A stretch of 33,930 nt of DNA from Anaerolineales bacterium UBA832 (GTDB lineage Bacteria; Chloroflexota; Anaerolineae; Anaerolineales; UBA11657), in NCBI GenBank assembly GCA_002296125.1, contig DBHI01000086.1, positions 1 through 33,930 on the forward strand, written 5' to 3'. How positions within the stretch are numbered: position 1 is the stretch's first letter; each line of letters opens with the position of its first letter. The translations under genes were made by a program, and so were the position numbers. The notes under the pieces were generated by a model. The model was not told the DNA's origin and searched no databases. It worked only from the letters and a program-made list of their open reading frames with translations. Shown here piece after piece: positions 27,550 through 33,930 of this stretch.

Positions 27550-27655
27550 GAAATCACAACTACTTGCTTACTGATTACATCTATCTTTTTTTTTAAAATA
27601 CAAAATGTAACCATCCACCAACTCACATACATTAACAATCTAACCAACTAAATCG

Positions 27656-27669
27656 ATTGTGTTCACAAT
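27656..27669. promoter_or_regulatory. Perfect inverted repeat, candidate operator
   Basis: ATTGTG-TT-CACAAT: two perfect 6-base arms around a 2-base spacer, just beyond the regulator stop codon and about 110 bases upstream of the possible fcl-block promoter. It resembles the two-arm sites bound by dimeric helix-turn-helix proteins. No T-run follows on the minus strand, so a terminator is unlikely. Confidence 0.4.
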
Positions 27670-27683
27670 ACAAATCATGAACA

Positions 27684-28184
27684 TTATGTTGTGGAACCCA
27701 ATTGATGCATTCTGTTATTTGCTCTTATCTCAGTACATGACTCTAGATAATAATCATGACCCACACAACGGACCAGCCAATCAGCAGATTCGCTAGTTGA
27801 TATAACTCCATGCTCCAACAAAGTCAACCTGAGAATATCTGTTGCATCACTATCTCCTTGCAACAAAACACATTCAATTCCCTTACTCTGAATATCAACA
27901 GCCGTTTCCATAGCTGCTCTACGTAACTTCCGATAAACCCGAAGAGATTGTTCCATATACTCAGCTGTACGTCGTCCCAATAATGCAACACCCTCAGGTG
28001 TAAGATGGTACTTCAAGCGAGTACGATGCATACGGGTTGCTTTTACATAACCCTTAGCAACCATGCGCTTAATGTACCAATTAATACTACCAACTGCTAC
28101 ACCCAGTTGAGATGCAAGTCCAGCTTGAGTTACCATGGAATTCTTATTAATTGCATCTAACAATTGATACTCATGATCCTTCAA
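27684..28184 (-). CDS. Winged-helix (MarR-like) transcriptional regulator with degenerate Rossmann-like tail
   Basis: Predicted DNA-binding regulator of the polysaccharide genes. The N-terminal half is a winged helix: helix-turn-helix MVTQAGLASQLGVAVGSINWYIKRM, then a wing KATRMHRTRLKYHLTPEGVALLG. A charged helix with likely coiled-coil character follows (RRTAEYMEQSLRVYRKLRR), then a short alpha/beta segment (VLLQGDSDATDILRLTLLEHGV) resembling the first strand and helix of a Rossmann fold with its glycine loop eroded. The frame also opens at GTG 28199. I prefer TTG 28184 because AGGTG sits 5-7 bases before it and the promoter at 28217-28245 would leave a 26-base leader. Winged-helix proteins with such tails sit beside EPS genes in other bacteria; the effector is unknown. 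Confidence 0.72.
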   Translation of the reverse strand: MKDHEYQLLDAINKNSMVTQAGLASQLGVAVGSINWYIKRMVAKGYVKATRMHRTRLKYHLTPEGVALLGRRTAEYMEQSLRVYRKLRRAAMETAVDIQSKGIECVLLQGDSDATDILRLTLLEHGVISTSESADWLVRCVGHDYYLESCTEIRANNRMHQLGSTT

Positions 28185-28207
28185 GACATCACCTATCACC
28201 AGTATTC

Positions 28208-28221
28208 AGAATTTGAATTCT
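28208..28221. promoter_or_regulatory. Perfect inverted repeat overlapping the regulator -10 box
   Basis: AGAATT-TG-AATTCT (28208-28221) has two perfect 6-base arms. It overlaps the -10 box of the regulator promoter (28217-28222) and its likely start site, the position expected for autorepression. Arm sequence differs from the ATTGTG/CACAAT repeat at 27656-27669. Confidence 0.45.
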
Positions 28222-28245
28222 AACCAAGGGTTTTCCTTTAGTCAA
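28217..28245 (-). promoter_or_regulatory. Sigma70-type promoter of the regulator gene
   Basis: Minus strand: -35 TTGACT (28245-28240, five of six consensus), 17-base spacer, -10 TAGAAT (28222-28217, five of six). Initiation would fall near 28210, upstream of the TTG at 28184. This gives the regulator its own transcript, separate from the HddA-type kinase gene that ends at 28293. Confidence 0.65.
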
Positions 28246-28292
28246 GCATAATGTAGTACGTAATAAAGAAATCGTAAAACAATCGTAGTTTT

Positions 28293-29270
28293 CTACCTAC
28301 CCAAATTAAACACCACTTTACTACCATCAGGTTCAAACACAAATGGTAATTCACGCAAATTGCTAAGCACGCTCCTAACATCATCCTGAATACCTAAAGG
28401 AGCATATAATAACAAAAATCCTCCTCCACCAGCTCCAGCAATTTTACCTCCAATAACACCCACTTCTCTGGTAGCATTATACAAATCATTAATAACAGAA
28501 TTACTAACCCCACTAGCCAGACCCTGTTTTAATTCCCATCCTTTATGCAACATTTCGCCAAAACTATCTAAATCACCACTTTTTAACAAATTCCGTCCTT
28601 CTTTAGCTAATTTAGATAACTCTATTAATGTATCTGTACTATTATCAATATTCATCTTTTGTTCTGTAAGAATACTTTCTGAAGGACGACTTACATTCGT
28701 GTAAAATAACATCAAATTGCGATTTAAGCGTCGTTTCACTTCAGGATCTAAAAGTAAGTCACTAACAACAATAGAATTATCTTTATCAAAACTAATTTCT
28801 CTCAAACCACCATATGCGCTAATGTATTGATCTTGCATACCAATCGGCTTTTTACATATTTCAATTTCAATATCACATGCATTCTTCGCTAAAGTTTCTG
28901 CAGTAACAAGCTGACCTTTATAAGAATATAAAGCTTGAAGTAAACCCACTGTTACACTACTGGATGAACCTAAACCCGTACCAGTTGAAGGAACATCTGC
29001 AAGAGTAGTAATTTCAACTCCCCTGTCAACTCCAGTAATTCGCATGGCTTCTCTTACTAATTCATGTTGAATATCCTCAATATTGTCGACAATTTCTTTA
29101 CGGGAATAATTTATGTAAATTTCTTCATCAAAACGCTGCTTAATTATTACGTATATATATTTATCAATAGCTGTAGAAAGTACCATTCCTTTGTGATGAT
29201 CAAAAAAATCTGCAAAATCTGTACCGCCACCTAAAAAACTAACCCTCAGTGGAGTTCTTACTACAATCAT
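28293..29270 (-). CDS. hddA: GHMP kinase, D-glycero-D-manno-heptose-7-phosphate kinase-like (HddA)
   Basis: Predicted cytoplasmic sugar kinase of the GHMP superfamily, 325 residues. Motif 1 is RTPLRVSFLGGGTD (5-18). Motif 2, the phosphate loop, is PSTGTGLGSSSSVTVG (94-109). KPIGMQDQYISAYGG (141-155) is the HddA-type segment, and motif 3 is GGKIAGAGGGGF (273-284). The close resemblance to HddA suggests 1-phosphorylation of heptose-7-phosphate for GDP-heptose synthesis, but no GmhA, GmhB or HddC gene is in the window, so another sugar is possible. A strong GGAGGA Shine-Dalgarno lies 11 bases before the ATG. It ends the 33305-28293 module. Confidence 0.83.
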   Translation of the reverse strand: MIVVRTPLRVSFLGGGTDFADFFDHHKGMVLSTAIDKYIYVIIKQRFDEEIYINYSRKEIVDNIEDIQHELVREAMRITGVDRGVEITTLADVPSTGTGLGSSSSVTVGLLQALYSYKGQLVTAETLAKNACDIEIEICKKPIGMQDQYISAYGGLREISFDKDNSIVVSDLLLDPEVKRRLNRNLMLFYTNVSRPSESILTEQKMNIDNSTDTLIELSKLAKEGRNLLKSGDLDSFGEMLHKGWELKQGLASGVSNSVINDLYNATREVGVIGGKIAGAGGGGFLLLYAPLGIQDDVRSVLSNLRELPFVFEPDGSKVVFNLGR

Positions 29271-29294
29271 AACTATATTATTCCTCCATACACC

Positions 29295-31205
29295 TTAATT
29301 AACATCTACATTACCACTGCTACAATAACTGCGCAACTCAATTTCTAATTCCTCTTGAGACATAATTAAAGCTTTTGATACCCATGACTCCAAAGATGGC
29401 AAATCACTTTCAACAAACTTTTTATTTCCTGCCAAAACACGATAAATTTGAGGATGGTTAGTTGTTTGTCGACTTTCTTCCATTTCAATAAGCTCTTCAT
29501 GCAATTTTTCACCTGGTCTAAAACCTGTATATAGAATCTCTATATCCACATTTGGACGAAGACCATGTAACCTTATCATACGTTCAGCCAACTCTGCAAT
29601 TTTTATGCTCTCACCCATTTCCAGCATAAACAAATCACCACCTTGAGTTAAAGTAGATGCCTGTATGACCAATCTTACAGCCTCTGGTATCGTCATATAA
29701 AATCTAGTCATTTCAGGATGAGTTACAGTAACTGGTCCACCTGACATAATCTGTTTTTCAAATAACGGCACTACACTACCTCTACTGCCCAATACATTTC
29801 CAAACCTAACACAAGTAAAAAGTGTATCTTCACTAATATCTGCCAAATTGGTTGTCACTTGTTCAGCGACGAACTTGGTAACTCCATAAATACTGATAGG
29901 TTCAACAGCTTTATCAGTTGAAATCAAAACAAACTTATCTGCTCCTATCGCTTTAGCCGATAAACCAACATTAAGAGTTCCTAACACATTCGTACGTAGA
30001 GCCATCTGAGGATGAGACTCCATTAATGGCACATGCTTATAAGCAGCGGTATGGTAGATTACTTCAGGACTATATTGTTCAAATATTCTACTGATCTGAT
30101 TCATGTCAGTTACATCGGCCACACATATTGCCAAGTTAGAATGAGGATTAGACATATTATGCTCTGCCTGCAACTCATAAAGACCTGATTCATTTATATC
30201 CACTGCAACTACTAAATCAGCATCTAAAGACAATGACTGTCTACATAATTCCGCACCTATCGAACCAGCACCACCAGTTATTAAGACTGTACGTCCATTT
30301 AACATACTGCGACAAACTTTAAGATCAATTTCAGTCGGCGTCCTTCCTAAAAAGTCATCTACTGTTACATCTCTCAACAAAGACTGACTAGCACTTGTGG
30401 ACAATGCTTCGAAAACATCTGGAACAATTTGGATACGTGCAGGTGCATTTTGACATATAGACAAAATTTCACGAAATTGCTCTCCACCAATAGCATGAAT
30501 AGCAAGAACTATTAAATCAACATTATGTAAAACAACTAATTCTACCAATTTTGATCTATCGCCTAATATGGGAATACCATGTACATTAAAACCATGTTTA
30601 TCAACATCATCATCTATAAAACCAAGGACTTGATAAGCTCGACCACCAGCTCTATTTTGAAGTTGCCATGAAAGTGATTGTCCGGTTTCTCCAGCTCCTA
30701 CTATTAGAGTTCTTACTGTATTATCAATTCCTTTTGATTTTCTACCTACACTTTTAAGTCTAAAAATTAAGCTTACCAATAACCTGGTTCTATACCTTAA
30801 AATTGTAAAACCAGCAGACGAAAGAAAACCACCTAATGCTAATGCACTCAAGGGCAACGGACGAATAGTCGGTTCTAAACGTGCCACTGGTAACATATCT
30901 AATAACATCAAAGGTAAAGTTGCAGCTAACCAAGACTGTACAATAATAAGAGCATCAGGAGCACTAGCGAAACGCCACAATCTACTATACATTCCTGCCC
31001 AATGATTAGCTACCAAATGTACTAATACAATAACTAAAATATATGTGTTCCATGCATTCAGATAATGTACATCAGGAGAAGCACCTGCAAAACGTCCTGT
31101 TAATGCTACCCGATATGCTATAACTACGATTAGTATGTCACCTAGTAAGTACAAACCAGTACGACGAACAAACCGCAACAAAAATTTCCATAATTTGTTT
31201 ATCAT
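29295..31205 (-). CDS. capD: Membrane nucleoside-diphosphate-sugar 4,6-dehydratase (CapD/FlaA1/PglF-like)
   Basis: Predicted inner-membrane UDP-GlcNAc-type 4,6-dehydratase making a 4-keto-6-deoxy-HexNAc. About four N-terminal helices are followed by a CoA-binding-like Rossmann domain (VGAGETGQS, 169-177) and a second Rossmann/SDR domain (TGGAGSIGAELCRQS, 310-324). The catalytic set is S429 in ISTDKAVEP and Y440-x3-K444 in IYGVTK (numbered from 31205). The long enzymes WbpM and PglF usually have Met in place of that Tyr. The frame opens at 31265, but that start overlaps the SDR gene by 44 bases and adds a polar tail foreign to the family; ATG 31205 gives a normal N-terminus (about 636 residues). 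Neither start has a well-spaced Shine-Dalgarno site. Confidence 0.88.
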   Translation of the reverse strand: MINKLWKFLLRFVRRTGLYLLGDILIVVIAYRVALTGRFAGASPDVHYLNAWNTYILVIVLVHLVANHWAGMYSRLWRFASAPDALIIVQSWLAATLPLMLLDMLPVARLEPTIRPLPLSALALGGFLSSAGFTILRYRTRLLVSLIFRLKSVGRKSKGIDNTVRTLIVGAGETGQSLSWQLQNRAGGRAYQVLGFIDDDVDKHGFNVHGIPILGDRSKLVELVVLHNVDLIVLAIHAIGGEQFREILSICQNAPARIQIVPDVFEALSTSASQSLLRDVTVDDFLGRTPTEIDLKVCRSMLNGRTVLITGGAGSIGAELCRQSLSLDADLVVAVDINESGLYELQAEHNMSNPHSNLAICVADVTDMNQISRIFEQYSPEVIYHTAAYKHVPLMESHPQMALRTNVLGTLNVGLSAKAIGADKFVLISTDKAVEPISIYGVTKFVAEQVTTNLADISEDTLFTCVRFGNVLGSRGSVVPLFEKQIMSGGPVTVTHPEMTRFYMTIPEAVRLVIQASTLTQGGDLFMLEMGESIKIAELAERMIRLHGLRPNVDIEILYTGFRPGEKLHEELIEMEESRQTTNHPQIYRVLAGNKKFVESDLPSLESWVSKALIMSQEELEIELRSYCSSGNVDVN

Positions 31206-31221
31206 ATTTACATTATAACTA

Positions 31222-32085
31222 TTATTTCCTAAGCCATTGTAACTCAAATTCCAGACCCTGCCCAAAATCCAAAGGAGAATATCCTAAGTGTTGAATTGCA
31301 AGACTATTATCTACAACTTTATCCTCGCTGAAACGCAATATCTGTTCACTAGTAATTCCTAGTCCAATTTTACCGAAAAGCTCTGTGATAATTCGTGCAA
31401 AAATAACTGGACAATATATTTTCCTCACATTCACATCCATACGAGTCATTATCAAGTTTATAATTTCCAAATATGACAATGAATGTAATCCAGCAATATT
31501 ATATGATTGTCTAATAGAATCATCACATACCATTGTTCTCAGAATACATTTGGCAACATCATTCACATACACTGGTTGTTGTAATGCTGTACCTCCACCA
31601 ATAACAGGAACAAAGGACCATTTTTCCATAAATTCAATTAACCTCCATATATTCCGATCACGTGGAGACCCATAAATCATAGTAGGACGGATTATTGTAT
31701 ACAATAATCCACTCTCAGCAATAATCAATTCAGACTGAATTCTTCGAAACTTTGTTGTAGTATCTAACTTAGAAAAAATAGAAGTCGTGCTAACAAATAT
31801 TGCTCGCTCTACACCCTTATTGACAGCTGCTTCTACAATATTTGGAACGTACTCGTAACCCAAAGAAGCAAGATTAATTAATATGTCTACATCTTCTAAA
31901 GCTAATTCGATAGTAGAGATTTTATCTAAATCACCATAACAAATCTCGACATCACTAGTTCCAATTAAACTCACATCACTAGTTTTACGAACTAAAACAC
32001 GAACACCTATGCCTGCATCAATTAAATTTCTTACTACATATTCACCCAAAAAACCTGTAGCACCCGTAACAAGAACAAAAATCAT
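31222..32085 (-). CDS. Atypical SDR, NAD(P)-dependent nucleotide-sugar epimerase/reductase-like
   Basis: Predicted Rossmann-fold sugar-nucleotide enzyme, 287 residues. The cofactor loop is TGATGFLG (7-14), INLASLG follows strand 4, and FVSTTSIFS (97-105) holds the catalytic-type Ser/Thr. RPTMIYGSPRDRNIWRL (133-149) is strongly family-like. The Y-x3-K pair is absent: the aligned stretch is KFRRIQSE (112-119), with Phe113 and Gln117. A similar loss is seen in a known atypical SDR group carrying the RPTMIYG-x-x-x-DRN signature. Position between a WbuB-like transferase and a CapD-type dehydratase suggests 4-keto reduction toward FucNAc or QuiNAc, as WbpV does beside WbpM. That role is inference. 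ATG overlaps the upstream stop (ATGA), with GAGGAG 9 bases upstream. Confidence 0.75.
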   Translation of the reverse strand: MIFVLVTGATGFLGEYVVRNLIDAGIGVRVLVRKTSDVSLIGTSDVEICYGDLDKISTIELALEDVDILINLASLGYEYVPNIVEAAVNKGVERAIFVSTTSIFSKLDTTTKFRRIQSELIIAESGLLYTIIRPTMIYGSPRDRNIWRLIEFMEKWSFVPVIGGGTALQQPVYVNDVAKCILRTMVCDDSIRQSYNIAGLHSLSYLEIINLIMTRMDVNVRKIYCPVIFARIITELFGKIGLGITSEQILRFSEDKVVDNSLAIQHLGYSPLDFGQGLEFELQWLRK

Positions 32086-33305
32086 AGAACAATACTCCTC
32101 AAATGATTCATATAATTTTTAGCAAGAATTGAACGGTCATAATGATCACATACAAACATCCTACCAGACTCTGCCATCTTTGAACGCTCTTGATGATTGT
32201 CAAACATCCATTCTATTGCTGTAACTAATTCTACAGCTGATTCAGGACTAATAATCTTTGCTGACTGCGAGCGTTGAAGTATCTCCTTTGCTTCGCCAAC
32301 TACTGAGGCTATAATCGGAATACCACAAGCCATAATCTCAAAGATCTTTGATGGCACAAAACTATCAAACAATGAAATATTTTTCAAAGGCACAATACAT
32401 ACATCACTAATACGATAAAAATCTGGGATCAAATCTTTAGATTGCGGTGGCAACATTTTAACATTAGATAATTTCTTATCAATGATAGTCTGACCAATAG
32501 ATTTTTTCATAGCACCATCACCAACAAGAAGAAAATCAATATTTGAACGTAGTCTCAATATTTCTGCAGCATTAACAATAGTATTAACACCCTGTGAGAT
32601 CCCATGAGAACCAATATAACTTACTACAAATTTGTCTTCAAGACTCAACTCCTCCACCAATGCACGATCTTTTGAACCAGGTCGATATATGCTAACCATA
32701 GCACCATTAAAAATCACGATAATTTTTCCAGACTCTATACCTCGCTCAATTAATCTATCTCTAAAAGAGTTGGTAACAGTCACTATCAAATCAGCATTAG
32801 AATACAAAAACATTTCTAATAATTCCAAAATCTTTATTAAAAACGGATGTTGCAATATTCCTAATTCAACAAATATTGCTGGCCATAAATCACGAACTTC
32901 AAATACGAATGGAACTTTTCTAATCCTACTAATAAACAATCCAGCAAAAGCTGAAAAAAAAGTGGGAGAACTTGCGATAAGAATATCAATTTTGTTAAGT
33001 CGGTGCAAACTCAATAGAACAGTGCTAACCATGAAACTAAGATGACTAATTGTTTTCTTAATAACACCTCTGTTAGGAGTTGCATACAACCAGTTTCTCA
33101 ATACACAAACACCATCTATGTTTTCATCGACAGTCAATTTACCTTTATATTGCTTTAATATAGATCCATTAGGATGATTGGGCATACCTGTTATAACAGT
33201 AACCTGATGTCCATCTAACACCCATTGCTTAGAAAACTCCGAAATTCTAGCAGAAGGTGCTGAAGGCTCAGGAATATAATATTGACAAAGATAAGCTATT
33301 TTCAT
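32082..33305 (-). CDS. wbuB: WbuB-like GT4 glycosyltransferase
   Basis: Predicted GT-B transferase, 407 residues. YYIPEPSAPSARISEFSKQW (9-28), TGMPNHPNG (39-47) and EVRDLWPAIFVELGIL (136-151) are strongly characteristic of the WbuB family, whose E. coli O26 member transfers L-FucNAc. VGDGAMKKSI (261-270) and VPSKIFEIMACGIPIIAS (317-334) complete the donor domain. It is the first gene of the minus-strand run and is preceded by a recognisable promoter at 33327-33356, with a short leader and a weak Shine-Dalgarno (AAG-x2-GGG). Family call firm; the FucNAc assignment is by homology pattern only, though the CapD neighbour is consistent. Confidence 0.85.
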   Translation of the reverse strand: MKIAYLCQYYIPEPSAPSARISEFSKQWVLDGHQVTVITGMPNHPNGSILKQYKGKLTVDENIDGVCVLRNWLYATPNRGVIKKTISHLSFMVSTVLLSLHRLNKIDILIASSPTFFSAFAGLFISRIRKVPFVFEVRDLWPAIFVELGILQHPFLIKILELLEMFLYSNADLIVTVTNSFRDRLIERGIESGKIIVIFNGAMVSIYRPGSKDRALVEELSLEDKFVVSYIGSHGISQGVNTIVNAAEILRLRSNIDFLLVGDGAMKKSIGQTIIDKKLSNVKMLPPQSKDLIPDFYRISDVCIVPLKNISLFDSFVPSKIFEIMACGIPIIASVVGEAKEILQRSQSAKIISPESAVELVTAIEWMFDNHQERSKMAESGRMFVCDHYDRSILAKNYMNHLRSIVL

Positions 33306-33326
33306 AAAAAACCCAACTTACTAATA

Positions 33327-33356
33327 AGTATAGTAATCATATAGTAAAATTGACAA
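33327..33356 (-). promoter_or_regulatory. Sigma70-type promoter for the leftward operon (wbuB onward)
   Basis: Minus strand: -35 TTGTCA (33356-33351, five of six), 18-base spacer, -10 TATACT (33332-33327, five of six). Initiation near 33320 leaves a leader of about 15 bases before the ATG at 33305. Its -35 hexamer overlaps the -35 of the rightward promoter by five bases. Confidence 0.6.
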
Positions 33357-33362
33357 TCATAT
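33335..33362 (+). repeat. Two AATCATAT direct repeats 20 bases apart
   Basis: AATCATAT occurs at 33335-33342 and 33355-33362, two helical turns apart. The first copy is in the spacer of the leftward promoter and the second begins at the shared -35 region. In-phase spacing fits a protein binding one face of the helix. The sequence is AT-rich, so chance is not excluded. Confidence 0.35.
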
Positions 33363-33378
33363 GTTAGATCAGTAGACT
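33350..33378 (+). promoter_or_regulatory. Sigma70-type promoter for the rightward gene
   Basis: Plus strand: perfect -35 TTGACA (33350-33355), 17-base spacer, -10 TAGACT (33373-33378, four of six). Initiation near 33385 precedes the ATG at 33416 by about 31 bases. The -10 lies inside an 11-base palindrome. Confidence 0.62.
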
Positions 33379-33383
33379 GTCTA
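33373..33383. promoter_or_regulatory. Palindrome TAGAC-T-GTCTA, candidate operator
   Basis: Perfect 5-base arms around a single central T (33373-33383), covering the -10 box of the rightward promoter and ending at its expected start site. Occupancy would block rightward transcription without touching the leftward promoter. Confidence 0.42.
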
Positions 33384-33415
33384 ATAACTGCAAAAACAAA
33401 ATACACTATACAATA

Positions 33416-33930
33416 ATGAAAGTTAAATCTAATCTACATCCAACTCTCATATTTCTCCTAGTTGCACAATTCATGTTAGGAGTATTTCGTATTCAGATTG
33501 TACCACTCAGTTACAACGTTGACGAAATAATACATTTTGCAAACACTAAGCTAGTTGCCGCTGCCTGTATACGAGACACATTGGGATTATCATGGTCACT
33601 CCACCAGAACAATAGCATAATTGGAGAAAATGTCACGGAATGGATAGCCTTTAATGATAGAGAAAAAAGTAATATTGATCCATCAAATCCAAATAGCAAG
33701 CCATGTCATCTTATTTTTGACAATCGCCGACTGACTAATTCAGCTTACTACATATGGTCTAGCATACCTATAGCTGCATTTAACAACTTAGCAGATAGAC
33801 CAACAATTAATCTTAGTAGATTTTTCACCCTACTTCTAGGAATGAGTGCCACTTGTTTGTCATATCTTGCAGTTAAAAATTGGTTTCCTAGCAAACAATT
33901 GTTGCATATTTCTTCAGCTAGCATTTTAAC
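33416..33930 (+). CDS. Polytopic membrane protein, GT-C/DUF2142-like, N-terminal part (runs off right edge)
   Basis: The only plus-strand gene: 171 codons open from ATG 33416 to the window end. A signal-anchor helix (LIFLLVAQFMLGVF, 11-24) precedes VPLSYNVDEIIHFANTKLV (29-47), whose D36-E37 pair and following His resemble the first-loop P-x4-DE-x2-HF motif of DUF2142 and other GT-C-like membrane proteins. A long polar outer loop (60-110) and a second helix (138-152) follow. Probably a lipid-linked glycan transferase or polymerase-like protein; only the first third or so is visible. No clear Shine-Dalgarno, but a good promoter lies 31-66 bases upstream. Confidence 0.7.
   Translation, partial: MKVKSNLHPTLIFLLVAQFMLGVFRIQIVPLSYNVDEIIHFANTKLVAAACIRDTLGLSWSLHQNNSIIGENVTEWIAFNDREKSNIDPSNPNSKPCHLIFDNRRLTNSAYYIWSSIPIAAFNNLADRPTINLSRFFTLLLGMSATCLSYLAVKNWFPSKQLLHISSASIL

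Noticed and set aside
27586..27594. Run of nine T on the plus strand as a terminator
   Set aside because: No stem precedes it, and no plus-strand gene ends nearby. On the coding (minus) strand it is a run of A.
31206..31265. Upstream start of the CapD-type gene
   Set aside because: It overlaps the SDR gene by 44 bases and adds a polar, Asn-rich tail before the first helix. ATG 31205 gives the normal family start.
32632..33045. Plus-strand open frame of 137 codons inside the WbuB-like gene
   Set aside because: Antisense to a clear WbuB-type gene. Low-complexity translation and no ribosome-binding site.
33511..33699. Minus-strand open frame of 62 codons
   Set aside because: It lies entirely inside the plus-strand membrane-protein gene, has no start signal and no family resemblance.
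1..33930. JUMPstart/ops element, CRISPR array, insertion sequence, tRNA or rRNA
   Set aside because: I looked for GGCGGTAGC-type ops sequence, regularly spaced repeats, transposase frames and cloverleaf or rRNA signatures and saw none. A systematic search could still find a weak tRNA or small RNA.

Overview
The window is one continuous surface-polysaccharide (glycan) locus from an AT-rich bacterium. Two genes are cut by the window ends. Every gene except the last one at the right edge is read on the minus strand. Genes are packed end to end, with many 1-11 base start/stop overlaps (ATGA, TAATG). No stretch longer than 233 bases lacks a gene. Bacterial-type -35/-10 promoters and a mix of clear and absent Shine-Dalgarno sites argue for Bacteria. 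The sequence does not fix the phylum; an environmental lineage such as Chloroflexota is only a guess.

Layout in the direction of transcription, right to left. (1) 33416-33930 (+) is the start of a membrane glycosyltransferase-like protein, divergent from everything else. (2) 33305-28293 (-) is a precursor module: a WbuB-like glycosyltransferase, an atypical SDR, a membrane CapD/FlaA1-type UDP-sugar 4,6-dehydratase and a GHMP kinase of the HddA type. (3) 28199-27684 (-) is a winged-helix regulator with its own promoter. (4) 27450-21384 (-) holds a GDP-fucose-synthase-like SDR, the Wzm and Wzt parts of an ABC exporter, two glycosyltransferases and a sugar O-methyltransferase. This block is visibly richer in G+C (about 44% in six hand-counted lines) than its surroundings (about 33-35%). 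(5) 21384-1669 (-) is a long AT-rich run of 14 glycosyltransferase-type genes (GT4, GT2, CgeB-like, two GT-C membrane enzymes with one DPM1-like partner), two more methyltransferases and a membrane-anchored SGNH hydrolase. (6) 1651-119 (-) is a Wzx-type flippase, followed by the start of an unrecognised gene running off the left edge.

Together these genes could make nucleotide sugars (4-keto-6-deoxy-HexNAc products, GDP-6-deoxyhexose, perhaps heptose), assemble and methylate a complex heteroglycan, and export it. The locus encodes two export routes, an ABC transporter and a flippase. I saw no Wzy-type polymerase and no initiating phosphoglycosyltransferase inside the window.

The best leads for a second look are: the regulator with a degenerate Rossmann-like tail and palindromes overlapping -10 boxes; the back-to-back divergent promoter at 33327-33383; the GC-distinct exporter/methyltransferase cassette; the dual export machinery; and the long 4,6-dehydratase carrying a Ser-Tyr-Lys rather than a Ser-Met-Lys triad. 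I did not find a CRISPR array, insertion sequence, tRNA or rRNA.
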